The notes beneath the pieces are model-generated. The model ran no database searches. It saw only the letters and a list, made by a program, of their open reading frames with translations, and was not told the DNA's origin. From the NCBI GenBank assembly GCA_043553855.1, contig CP121336.1, positions 3,410,001 through 3,474,000 on the forward strand: a DNA stretch of 64,000 nt, given 5' to 3'. The first letter of the stretch is position 1. The number at the start of each line of letters is the position of its first letter. The DNA comes from JAUIAS01 sp030425395. GTDB lineage: Bacteria > Pseudomonadota > Alphaproteobacteria > Rhodobacterales > Rhodobacteraceae. Positions 27,083 to 34,732 of the stretch are shown piece after piece. Both the position numbers and the translations under genes were made by a program.

Positions 27083-27497
27083 TTGGACAACCGCGATGGT
27101 GCAGGATCGATTGGAACTGGCGGCCGATGTCTTCGCGCAACTGCCGGCCGTGAAACCGCAGGGCTATTTCAACGCCTGGCCGGAATATTCACACAGCTTC
27201 GCCGATCAGGTCGGACAGGAACCACGGATGCGCCGGCCGCGGCCGAGTCCGCGGCAGATCACGCAAGCTGAGGAGGCGTTGCTATGGCTGCGCTGGCTGG
27301 AGAAAGACGACGCGCGGATAGTGTGGCTGCGCGCCAATCACTCGCCGTGGAAGAAAATCTGCTGGGAGATCGGGTTGAGCCGAGCCACCGCGAACCGGCG
27401 TTGGAAATATGGGCTTGCCGTGATCGTGTGGCGCCTCAACGGGAAGCGGGTGCCGACGAAGCGGTCGATGGAGTTCGTGATCAGGCGCGCGGGGTGA
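27075..27497 (+). CDS. DUF6362-like helix-turn-helix protein
   Basis: A 140-residue protein with RQITQAEEALLWLRWLEKDD and a helix-turn-helix at about 95-120 (KKICWEIGLSRATANRRWKY). The frame is open to 27015, but ATG 27075 with GGAGG 11 bases upstream is the better start. It sits at the end of the replication block, the usual place of a late-gene regulator or sigma-like protein. That role is inference. Confidence 0.78.
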   Translation: MADWTTAMVQDRLELAADVFAQLPAVKPQGYFNAWPEYSHSFADQVGQEPRMRRPRPSPRQITQAEEALLWLRWLEKDDARIVWLRANHSPWKKICWEIGLSRATANRRWKYGLAVIVWRLNGKRVPTKRSMEFVIRRAG

Positions 27498-27596
27498 GGC
27501 CGGACCTTCGCTGCGGCACGGGCGAATGAGAGGTCGCGGGACGAAGCTGCCACTAGAGGTCAAACCAACACCGCCCGTTTTCGAACCGGGAATCGA

Positions 27597-28511
27597 TTAC
27601 GGGACTGTGATGGGTGGAGGTTTTCGGCGTTGTCCTGATAGTGCGTTTCCAACAATTGCGGCCAACAGAACCGTGCCTCCAATCAGTGTGTTGGCGGTCG
27701 CGGTTTCTCCCAGGAAAAGCCAAACCCAAAGCGGGCCGAGCAAGACTTCGGCCAAAGATAGTAAGGTGAGTTCTGCCGCCGGCAGACTTCGCGATCCGAT
27801 AGTGTAAAGGATCAAACCAGCGCCGACCTGAAAGACGCCCATGGCAAAGGCCACACTGCCGTCATTCAGGCTTATGATCAGCGAAAGACCTTGAAACTGG
27901 CAGATCGTGAACGTGATGACGACGCCGAAGAGCCCAGACAGAAACACCGATGGCAACATCTCTGATGTGCGCCCCCACCGTAGCGCAACCGTAAAAACCG
28001 CGAAACCCAGCGCCGACCCAAGCGCGGCCAAACTTCCTTTCAGAACAACACTTCCCGATTCGTCAGCAACCATAATCGCAATGCCAACAAGCGCGATCAC
28101 GATTGCGATCCACGTCGCTTTGCGGACCGGCTCGCGAAGTACAATCCACGCCAGAATTGCCGTCAGAAACGGGGCTGTTGCAAAAAGCAACATCGCGTTG
28201 GCAACCGATGTCGTCTGAATGGCGTAGATTGCGCCGGAATAGGCTGCCAACAGCGATAAAGCGGCGACAACAGCGGGCAAGCCGGTTTTGCGAAGCTGAA
28301 CGAACGGGTTTTCGCCTGACCGTATTCGAATAACGATCAAGAGAAACAGCGACATCGACAGCGAACGATAGAGCAGGATTTGCCAGACACCGGCCTCTTC
28401 TATCAGCCGAATGCCGAGCCCGACCGTCGACCACAGAACGCCGGCGGCAAATACAAACAGAACACCGTGTTTATGGGCGTTTGACGCGGGCGAACTCCAG
28501 GCAGTCGTAAT
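27597..28511 (-). CDS. EamA/DMT-family transporter, possible ATT start
   Basis: A ten-helix drug/metabolite exporter. The frame that begins at the first ATG (28355) has 252 residues and lacks the first helix. The missing part is present in frame upstream: GVLFVFAAGVLWSTVGLGIR and then AGVWQILLYRSLS. The frame is closed by a TAG near 28540 and has no ATG, GTG or TTG between. An ATT at 28509-28511 sits 6 bases after GGAGGG and gives 304 residues, the normal family length. So either the start is the rare ATT or it is a mutated ATG. The substrate is unknown. Confidence 0.82.
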   Translation of the reverse strand: MTTAWSSPASNAHKHGVLFVFAAGVLWSTVGLGIRLIEEAGVWQILLYRSLSMSLFLLIVIRIRSGENPFVQLRKTGLPAVVAALSLLAAYSGAIYAIQTTSVANAMLLFATAPFLTAILAWIVLREPVRKATWIAIVIALVGIAIMVADESGSVVLKGSLAALGSALGFAVFTVALRWGRTSEMLPSVFLSGLFGVVITFTICQFQGLSLIISLNDGSVAFAMGVFQVGAGLILYTIGSRSLPAAELTLLSLAEVLLGPLWVWLFLGETATANTLIGGTVLLAAIVGNALSGQRRKPPPITVP

Positions 28512-28836
28512 GGCGAACCCTCCAAATTCTCCGCGACCCTATGTGTGGTTCCGCCTTCCTTCTGCATCGTTTGCGACATGGCTGGTCGATCTGAGCGAAC
28601 CGCCAGCCGGTGGGTCAACGATAAGGCCGAATTGGTTGTTCGGTTGCAGGCTTTGAGCCAAAGCGCAAACCAATCCGTATGATCGGGCCTTTCCGTTTGC
28701 TCCTTAACAATGTCAAAGTCGGGGAAAGGACTGGGCGACGCCTTAGCCGCTGATCCAGCGCTCCCCTCAGACGCCGGTTTTCCCGGTGTGAAGTCTGTTT
28801 GAGGGGGAACAGAGTTGTTAGAAGCACAGGGCCCGG
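28512..28836. other. Intergenic region between divergent DMT exporters
   Basis: 325 bp with no convincing gene. It holds the GGAGGG ribosome site of the leftward exporter and should contain promoters for both. The sequence is less GC-rich than the phage genes around it. Confidence 0.5.
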
Positions 28837-29736
28837 ATGTCGATCAGAGCGAACGCTGAACACCGAACGATCCTCATTCGCGCGATCCTGCTGTTTCTGG
28901 GTGCCATACTGTGCTTCGACATCATGGGCGTCCTCGTCCGGGTGCTGTTGGCGCATTATTCGGCACCTGAGCTCTCTGCCTATCGAAATGTGCTCGGCAT
29001 TCTGCCCAGCCTCATGCTTCTGGTGTATTCCGGCGAATTGCGACTGCGCGGCGCCCGTCTGCGTCTGCGACAATGGCGGCTTGCGGTCTTTCGCGGGCTC
29101 GTCGTGGCTCTGGCCCAGTTGCTCTATTACTCGGCCCTAGGTCATCTGGAACTTGCCACTGTTTCGACCCTGGCTCAGTCCAATGCTCTATTCTCGGTTC
29201 TGGTCGGTATCGTCATCCTGCGCGAGCGCGTTGGTATCTGGCGCTGGTTGGCGGTGTTTTTGGGTTTCGCGGGCGTCGTGATGATCTTGCAACCTGGCAG
29301 CGATGCGTTTTCGGTCGAGGCACTTTTCCCAATCGGTGCGGCGGCCTGCTATGCAATCTCCATGGTGTCTGTGCGGCTATTTGATGAAGATGCGTCGAAC
29401 GCGCTGGTCTATGTCTATGCGTCGGCGGCGTCTGCCGTCGGCGCAATCGTTTTGGCGGCAGTGACCACCGAGTTCACAGCCCTGCGCAACCTGCTTGATG
29501 CCGGAATGATCCTGACAATGTCTGTGATGGGAGGCATCGGCGTATTGCTGATGATGTTGGCGTATCGGATGGCAGCACCAGCAGTGCTGGCACCGTTCAG
29601 CTATTTTGGAATTCTGTCGGCCTTCGGTTTCGGTTGGCTGATCTTCGACGAGGCGCCGATTGACACATTGCTTCCAGGCGTAATTCTCATTGTGGCAGCG
29701 GGCGTGCTGATCATCTGGCGAGGTAACAGGAGTTGA
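28837..29736 (+). CDS. EamA/DMT-family transporter
   Basis: A 299-residue inner-membrane protein with two EamA repeats and ten hydrophobic segments. ALGHLELATVSTLAQSNALF and VGIVILRERVGIWRWLAVFL are typical of the first repeat. It is divergent from another, only distantly similar, DMT exporter. Such exporters are not phage functions. The pair is probably cargo picked up from a host between the replication and methylation blocks. Confidence 0.88.
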   Translation: MSIRANAEHRTILIRAILLFLGAILCFDIMGVLVRVLLAHYSAPELSAYRNVLGILPSLMLLVYSGELRLRGARLRLRQWRLAVFRGLVVALAQLLYYSALGHLELATVSTLAQSNALFSVLVGIVILRERVGIWRWLAVFLGFAGVVMILQPGSDAFSVEALFPIGAAACYAISMVSVRLFDEDASNALVYVYASAASAVGAIVLAAVTTEFTALRNLLDAGMILTMSVMGGIGVLLMMLAYRMAAPAVLAPFSYFGILSAFGFGWLIFDEAPIDTLLPGVILIVAAGVLIIWRGNRS

Positions 29737-30313
29737 ACCCAAGTTCATCGACAGGCCGCTTTGGACTCTCAAGGGCTGTTCCTAGCGGATGACACGAAGG
29801 TCGGCATCATCATCGGCGTGCCGAACGTCCAGCGGTCGCATCTGTCAATGGACTTCGACCCCGTGAGACACTTTTCGGCGAGACACCACACGTCGAGACG
29901 GGAGTGCTCCGAGGAGCTATAAACACAACAAGCTCGGAGTTGTGCGCGCAGGCGATTGCAGCTTCCAGGCAGTCGGAATTCGGGATGGAGACGAGAATGG
30001 CGGGAGTTCGAAACGGGGCAGGCGGTCACCGGTAGGCGGCACCAACCGTTCTCCATCCGAATTCTTGAGACATATAACCTATTGAAATTGAACGGGTCCT
30101 TCCTGTCGGGAATTGTATTCGGGGGGGCGAAGCGCAACGCTTTCCCAGTGACACCCGCAAAAACACCCGTTTCGTTTCGCTTTGAGCGCAAACCCAAATA
30201 AACACTGGGCCTGAGGGTCCGAAAACCCCCTCTGAAACGAAATGGCCCTCGGACCCCATTTCGTTTCGCGGCCCGACCCCGTTTCGTTTCGACACCTTTC
30301 CAAGGAAACACCC
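29737..30313. other. Non-coding control region before the methyltransferases
   Basis: 577 bp without a recognisable gene. The left half may be decayed. The right half (30165-30295) is rich in TTTCGTTTC repeats and an inverted repeat. Its position before the methylation and packaging genes fits a promoter or operator region. Confidence 0.5.
30169..30290. promoter_or_regulatory. Repeated TTTCGTTTC motif with 12-bp inverted repeat
   Basis: GTTTCGTTTC occurs at 30169-30178 and 30281-30290, and ATTTCGTTTC at 30258-30267. The last forms a perfect 12-bp inverted repeat with GAAACGAAATGG at 30234-30245, with a 10-base loop. Only 24 bases separate the last copy from the methyltransferase start. The arrangement suggests binding sites for a dimeric regulator of the downstream genes. 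Confidence 0.6.
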
Positions 30314-31540
30314 ATGGACGTTTTGGACCTGCCTCTTGGGCAGATCATTCCCTATGCGCGCAACCCGCGCAACAACGGGCAGGCCATCGCCACGGTGGCA
30401 GCCTCGATCCAGGAGTTTGGCTGGCGTCAGCCCATCGTCGTGGACGAGGCGATGGTGGTTCTGGCGGGGCACACGCGGCTGGAAGCGGCGCGCAAGCTGG
30501 GTTTGAAAACCGCGCCGGTGCATGTCGCCAAAGGGCTGAGCGAGGCGCAGGCGCGGGCGTTCCGGATCATGGACAACCGCTCCAGCGAGAACGCCGAATG
30601 GGACAATGACCTGCTGAACCTCGAACTGGCGGATTTGCTGGAGGCTGAATTTGACCTGGGCCTGACGGGCTTTACAGAGGACGAACTGAACGCGCTGATG
30701 AACAGCCTTGAGGACGGCACTGGCCCGCAGGAGGGTGAGGACGATGTTCCTGACACGCCGGAGGATCCGGCCAGCCGCTCCGGGGATCTCTGGATCCTCG
30801 GCAGCCATCGGCTGCTCTGTGGTGACAGCACGGTGGCCACGGATGTTGAGCGGGTGCTGAATGGGGTGACACCCCTCCTTATGGCGACAGATCCACCCTA
30901 CGGTGTCGAATATGACCCAAACTGGCGCAACCAGGCGGGTGCCGCCAAAACCAGGCGCACCGGCAAGGTGCTGAATGACGACCGCGCGGATTGGCGCGAG
31001 GCCTGGGCGCTGTTCCCCGGCGACGTGGCTTACGTTTGGCACGGTGCACTACACGCAGCGACTGTCGCGGAAAGCCTGGAGGCGGCAGGGTTCTCTATCC
31101 GCTCGCAAATTATCTGGGCGAAGGAGCGATTGGTGCTCAGCCGGGGTGATTATCACTGGCAGCATGAACCGGCGTGGTACGCTGTCAAAAAGACCGGCAA
31201 TGGCCACTGGGCAGGCGACCGCAAGCAGACAACGCTCTGGCAGATCGCCAACAAGGATCAGGATGCCAAGACAGTGCACGGGACGCAGAAACCTGTCGAA
31301 TGCATGCGCCGACCCATCCTGAACAATTCCAGCCCGGGTCAGGCGGTTTACGAGCCGTTCATGGGGTCGGGTACGACGCTGATCGCCGCCGAGACCACAG
31401 GCCGCGTGTGTTACGGGATCGAGTTGAACCCGGCCTATGTCGATGTCGCCGTGGAGCGATGGCAGCAGTTTACAGGCAAGGACGCTGTTCTCTCCGGCTC
31501 GGGCGAGACGTTCAACGAAATCAAGACCAAAGACGATTGA
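30314..31540 (+). CDS. ParB-N domain / N6-adenine or N4-cytosine DNA methyltransferase fusion
   Basis: A 408-residue protein. Residues 1-95 form a ParB/Srx-like domain (IPYARNPRNNGQ, VVLAGHTRLEAARKLGL). Residues about 155-385 form an amino-methyltransferase of the beta class: TDPPYGVEY comes before the SAM motif FMGSGTTLIAAE. The start is supported by AAGGAAA upstream. Such fusions are common in phages as orphan methylases that protect phage DNA from host restriction. No restriction enzyme gene is nearby. Confidence 0.92.
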   Translation: MDVLDLPLGQIIPYARNPRNNGQAIATVAASIQEFGWRQPIVVDEAMVVLAGHTRLEAARKLGLKTAPVHVAKGLSEAQARAFRIMDNRSSENAEWDNDLLNLELADLLEAEFDLGLTGFTEDELNALMNSLEDGTGPQEGEDDVPDTPEDPASRSGDLWILGSHRLLCGDSTVATDVERVLNGVTPLLMATDPPYGVEYDPNWRNQAGAAKTRRTGKVLNDDRADWREAWALFPGDVAYVWHGALHAATVAESLEAAGFSIRSQIIWAKERLVLSRGDYHWQHEPAWYAVKKTGNGHWAGDRKQTTLWQIANKDQDAKTVHGTQKPVECMRRPILNNSSPGQAVYEPFMGSGTTLIAAETTGRVCYGIELNPAYVDVAVERWQQFTGKDAVLSGSGETFNEIKTKDD

Positions 31541-31543
31541 GGC

Positions 31544-32620
31544 ATGCATGACTTGGCTCTATTTTCCTCCGGGCGCACTTCCGGAACCGAAGACGCATGC
31601 CTGTTTGGTCTCTCCCTGTGCTCCGGGGCAGGCGGGCTCGACCTCGGGCTCACCATCGCCATCCCCGGATATCGAACTGTGGGCCATGTCGAACGGGAAA
31701 CCTACGCCGCAGCCACTCTCGTGGCGCGGATGGAAGAGGCGTCCATGGATTGCGCACCTGTCTGGGACGACGTTGGAACCTTCGACGGCCGCCCATGGCG
31801 CGGCGCGGTGGATATCGTCACTGCGGGATATCCGTGCCAACCGTTCAGCGTCGCTGGTAAACGGCAGGGCGCGGACGACCCGCGCCACCTCTGGCCGCAT
31901 GTCGCCCGCGTCATCGGCGAGGTCGAGCCGCCCTTCGTCTTCCTTGAGAATGTCGCCCATCATCTCCGCCTCGGCTTCCCCGAAGTCGCCAGCGGACTGG
32001 TCGGCATGGGCTACAAACTTGCGGCAGGCCTCTTTACGGCGGCGGAAGTCGGTGCGCCGCACAAACGCGAGCGGCTGTTCATCCTCGCGGTCCGTGAAGG
32101 TGACGAGTTGGCCGACCCCGCGCGCCTGCTCTGGGACGCGGTCGAGTGGCGGCAACCGGACGGAGATGCTGCGCCTCTGGCCGACGCCGCAGACCGACAG
32201 CTTTCGCAGCCGGGGCGGCGCGCGCAAACACGAGAAGGGTCTGGACGGCATGGCGCGGGACTGGCCGACGCCGATGGCCAACGACGGCTGCAAGCCGAGC
32301 GCGGGCAACCGCAGGACAGCAGATCTGACCCATGCCAGCCGCATGTGGATGACGCCGACGGCGCGCGATCACAAGGACGGGGCGACAACATTGGCGAACA
32401 CGCCGGTGAACGGCCTGCTTGGCCGCCAGGTCCTGGCGACGCCAATGGCTGGGAGCGATATCTCAGAGCCGCGCCGGACCTTGAACCCGCTGTTCGTCGA
32501 GGCTCTGATGGGCTGGCCCACCGGGTGGACCGGCTTCGCCTCTGTGGCAACGGCGTGGTTCCCCTGGTTGCGGCGCATGCGCTGCGAACTCTCGCGGCTG
32601 AATTGCTGGCCGATGGATGA
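31544..32620 (+). CDS. DNA cytosine-5 methyltransferase
   Basis: A 358-residue Dcm-type enzyme. Motif I is LCSGAGGLDLGL (residues 25-36), motif IV GYPCQPFSVAGK with catalytic Cys98, motif VI FLENV (133-137), motif VIII GAPHKRERLF, and motif X CGNGVVPLVAAHALRTL near the C-terminus. The target-recognition region (about 195-320) is low-complexity and rich in Asp, Ala, Arg and Gln. In the +1 frame, that same DNA reads as a coherent protein. It probably protects phage DNA together with the upstream methylase. Confidence 0.93.
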   Translation: MHDLALFSSGRTSGTEDACLFGLSLCSGAGGLDLGLTIAIPGYRTVGHVERETYAAATLVARMEEASMDCAPVWDDVGTFDGRPWRGAVDIVTAGYPCQPFSVAGKRQGADDPRHLWPHVARVIGEVEPPFVFLENVAHHLRLGFPEVASGLVGMGYKLAAGLFTAAEVGAPHKRERLFILAVREGDELADPARLLWDAVEWRQPDGDAAPLADAADRQLSQPGRRAQTREGSGRHGAGLADADGQRRLQAERGQPQDSRSDPCQPHVDDADGARSQGRGDNIGEHAGERPAWPPGPGDANGWERYLRAAPDLEPAVRRGSDGLAHRVDRLRLCGNGVVPLVAAHALRTLAAELLADG

Positions 32621-32633
32621 GGTGGCCGCATGA
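32166..32633 (+). CDS. Overlapping frame inside the cytosine methyltransferase gene (WPTP-repeat protein)
   Basis: In the +1 frame, from an ATG at 32166 with GGACGGAG upstream, the DNA encodes 155 residues with a repeated Trp-Pro-Thr-Pro-x3-Asp pattern (LWPTPQTD, DWPTPMAND, WMTPTARD). It ends LNPLFVEALMGWPTGWTGFA. This pattern is familiar from the C-terminal part of many phage cytosine methyltransferases. It looks more protein-like than the methylase frame over the same bases. It may be a genuine dual-coded protein, or the product of frameshifting in the methylase. Confidence 0.5.
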   Translation: MLRLWPTPQTDSFRSRGGARKHEKGLDGMARDWPTPMANDGCKPSAGNRRTADLTHASRMWMTPTARDHKDGATTLANTPVNGLLGRQVLATPMAGSDISEPRRTLNPLFVEALMGWPTGWTGFASVATAWFPWLRRMRCELSRLNCWPMDEVAA

Positions 32634-32872
32634 AGCAGTCGCGCCTCATGTCGCTGGTCGAAGCGATCACGAATGTCGTGGTCGGCTACGTTCTTGCCAT
32701 CGCAACGCAGATCGTTGTGTTTCCGTGGTTCGGGATCGAGGTCGGCTTGAGTGATCATTTGACGATTGGCTTGGTTTTTGTCGCAGTGTCTTTGGTGAGG
32801 GGATACCTGTTGCGGCGCTTGTTTGAACGTTTCCGCCTGCGACAAGCACAACGAACAAACGCCGCCCGGTGA
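32630..32872 (+). CDS. Small membrane protein (DUF7220-like)
   Basis: An 80-residue protein with two hydrophobic helices (about 12-32 and 42-60) and a basic C-terminal tail (RRLFERFRLRQAQ). It starts 4 bases before the stop of the overlapping WPTP frame (ATGA). Similar small proteins follow phage methyltransferase genes. The function is unknown. Confidence 0.75.
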   Translation: MKQSRLMSLVEAITNVVVGYVLAIATQIVVFPWFGIEVGLSDHLTIGLVFVAVSLVRGYLLRRLFERFRLRQAQRTNAAR

Positions 32873-32883
32873 TGCGGGCGGCG
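32860..32883. terminator. Hairpin between convergent genes
   Basis: CGCCGCCCG and CGGGCGGCG form a perfect 9-bp stem with a 6-base loop, covering the stop codon of the small membrane protein gene and lying 21 bases past the stop of the leftward gene. It probably terminates both transcripts, although no T run follows. Confidence 0.5.
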
Positions 32884-32903
32884 TCTCGGCGTTGCAGATG
32901 CAA

Positions 32904-33419
32904 TCAATCTCGGATTGCGTAGACGCGCCCCCGACCTTCAACCTTTTCCGAGATGACCTTGTAGCCGAGTTTCTTCTTCAGCGCGCCGGACATGGCACCA
33001 CGAACCGTATGTGACTGCCATCCAGTTGCGACCATGATGTCCTCGATGGTCGCACCGCCCTCAGCGCGGAGCATCTCGATCAGCTTTGCCTGTTTGGTCC
33101 CATTTCGATGCTGGACGGGTTCGCTTGCTCTATCGGTGGGGGCATTGTCGTTGGGTTCGTTGGTGATCCCGAGGACGCTGTAAGCCAGCGTCGTGGAACG
33201 CAGGGTTATCGGCCCAAGCTCTTCGTCGTGCCTCCAGACCGTGTTCAGGTCTGTGGCTGCAATCTCCTCGATGAGCCCCTTCTTCAGGAGGCTCTTGCAG
33301 ACATTGCCAACGGCACCACCCTTGAGGCTGGCGGTGACGGGGAACACTGCCCCGTCTTCCCGCGCGCAGGCGGCGGACAGGATGATGGCCTGTGGGTCGG
33401 ATAGCTGGATCTGGGGCAT
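32904..33419 (-). CDS. DUF3489-family protein
   Basis: A 171-residue protein. The C-terminal part (about 105-165) is the DUF3489 winged-helix-like domain: GTKQAKLIEMLRAEGGATIE, DIMVATGWQSHTVRGAMSGA and LKKKLGYKVISEK. The start at 33419 has GGAG 7 bases upstream. It is the last gene of a leftward group of three, opposite to the late genes. It is probably DNA-binding and perhaps regulatory. Confidence 0.88.
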   Translation of the reverse strand: MPQIQLSDPQAIILSAACAREDGAVFPVTASLKGGAVGNVCKSLLKKGLIEEIAATDLNTVWRHDEELGPITLRSTTLAYSVLGITNEPNDNAPTDRASEPVQHRNGTKQAKLIEMLRAEGGATIEDIMVATGWQSHTVRGAMSGALKKKLGYKVISEKVEGRGRVYAIRD

Positions 33420-33508
33420 TGGTTGTCTCCGGTCATCGGGCGCGCGGAATGCGACCCTTCTACCGGATGAAGCCCGCACATGCGGGGCGGCCTTTGTCGG
33501 GTTTGAAC

Positions 33509-33727
33509 TCAGATCAGGCTGAGGTCTTTCAGACAGCTGGCTGCATCGATCAACTGGTTGGTCGGCACCTCGATGGTGATCGTCATGCTGTCGGCGTAGG
33601 CGCGGACATAAACGCCGCCGTCGTCCATCAGGGCGCGTTCGATTTCGTCAAGGACGACCGAGATGCGGCTTCGGTCAAACTGTTCGGGCAGGTTCCGGAT
33701 GGAGAGGCGAATGCTAGACGTTTCCAT
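33509..33727 (-). CDS. Small hypothetical protein
   Basis: A 72-residue protein with a regular alpha/beta pattern (IRLSIRNLPEQFDRSRISVV, then DSMTITIEVPTNQL). It lies 5 bases from the upstream leftward gene. No family is recognised. Confidence 0.7.
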   Translation of the reverse strand: METSSIRLSIRNLPEQFDRSRISVVLDEIERALMDDGGVYVRAYADSMTITIEVPTNQLIDAASCLKDLSLI

Positions 33728-33732
33728 GGTGC

Positions 33733-34005
33733 TTACTCCGCGTGCTCGCCCTCGCTGAAGGCGCTGTCAGTGATGCGCTTCAGGAGGTTGGCGTAGTGCG
33801 CGAGGCTGCCGACATGGCCCCAGTTGATCTCGTCGGGATGGCTGTTGAAGTGTCCGTCGCTGAGCGCCTGCAAGCGCGCGAGCATCTCGTCGATCTCGGC
33901 TTTTTTGCCGATGAAGGCGTTCAATGCCGCCTCCTTGTTCCGCGCAGCCTTTTTGGCGCGCAGTTGGTGGCGGGGCGTCGTTTGGGGGTTCAAGCGGGTC
34001 ATCAT
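33733..34005 (-). CDS. Small hypothetical protein
   Basis: A 90-residue helical protein with a basic N-terminus (RHQLRAKKAARNKEAALNAF) and the block DEINWGHVGSLAHYANLLKR. It is the first gene of the leftward three-gene group, and its start faces the terminase promoter region. The function is unknown. Confidence 0.7.
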   Translation of the reverse strand: MMTRLNPQTTPRHQLRAKKAARNKEAALNAFIGKKAEIDEMLARLQALSDGHFNSHPDEINWGHVGSLAHYANLLKRITDSAFSEGEHAE

Positions 34006-34117
34006 GGCGGCTCCTGACTGCGTCGTTTTCTTATAACAAGCTTCGCTCCACCCGGGCGCTCTATCCAGTATAATCGAAGCAATTACATTGCTTTAACCGA
34101 GACGACGGGATCACTTC
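34006..34117. promoter_or_regulatory. Divergent promoter region before the late genes
   Basis: A 112-bp region between the leftward small genes and the terminase. A perfect TATAAT lies at 34069-34074, about 43 bases before the terminase start. No good -35 is seen at the usual distance, so activation by a regulator is likely. Leftward, TTATAA (34031-34036) may be the other -10. Confidence 0.45.
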
Positions 34118-34732
34118 ATGTCATCGGCCACACAACCCATCGGCGTGATCGCCAAGCTGCTTGATCTCTCGGAACGGCGGGTCCAGCAGCTGAGCCGTGA
34201 GGGCGTGATCCCCAAGGCGGAGCGCGGACAGTATGATCTGATCGGGTCGGTGCGGGGCTATGTCCGCTATCTGCGTGATCAGGCGGTAAAGGCGCAGGCG
34301 GGCGCGCCCGACTATGCGGCCGAACGGGCGCGGTTCATCCGGGCGCGCGCTGATCTGTCCGAGATGGAAGCCGCGCAAAAGAGACGATCGCTCATTGCTG
34401 CCGACCAGATCGAGGCGGCGTGGATTGCCGTTCTGGCGCTTCTGAGAACCCGCCTGTTGTCGCTGCCGGATCGGCTGGCCCCGCAGGCTTTTGACCAACC
34501 CACCGTCGGAGACATCCGGAACCTGATCCGTGCCGCCATCCGCGAGGTGCTAGATGATCTCGCGCAGCCAGACATTGAACTTGAAGCCGACATTGACCTC
34601 GCGGAGTGCGCTCACTCTGAGGGGATCACCGATCCTGAAACGGACGGTGGCAAAGGCACTGGCGGTTCTGAAACCACCGCCGGACCTGACGATCAGCGAC
34701 TGGGCGGATCAGAACCGTCGGCTGAGCTCTGA
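34118..34732 (+). CDS. Terminase small subunit-like protein
   Basis: A 204-residue protein. An N-terminal helix-turn-helix (IAKLLDLSERRVQQLSREGV) resembles the Nu1-type terminase small subunit. A helical region follows, and the C-terminus is acidic and Gly-rich, overlapping the large-subunit frame by up to 179 bases. It recognises the phage packaging site. Position directly before a GpA-type large subunit supports the call. Confidence 0.85.
   Translation: MSSATQPIGVIAKLLDLSERRVQQLSREGVIPKAERGQYDLIGSVRGYVRYLRDQAVKAQAGAPDYAAERARFIRARADLSEMEAAQKRRSLIAADQIEAAWIAVLALLRTRLLSLPDRLAPQAFDQPTVGDIRNLIRAAIREVLDDLAQPDIELEADIDLAECAHSEGITDPETDGGKGTGGSETTAGPDDQRLGGSEPSAEL

Noticed and set aside
30026..31042. 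A 338-residue leftward frame across the TTTCGTTTC region and methylase start
   Set aside because: It is antisense to the ParB-N/methylase gene and to repeated regulatory DNA; no domain is seen.
30314..32620. A restriction-modification system
   Set aside because: Two methylases are present, but no adjacent gene has restriction-endonuclease motifs. The HNH protein is 12 kb away on the other strand in another operon. Orphan phage methylases are more likely.
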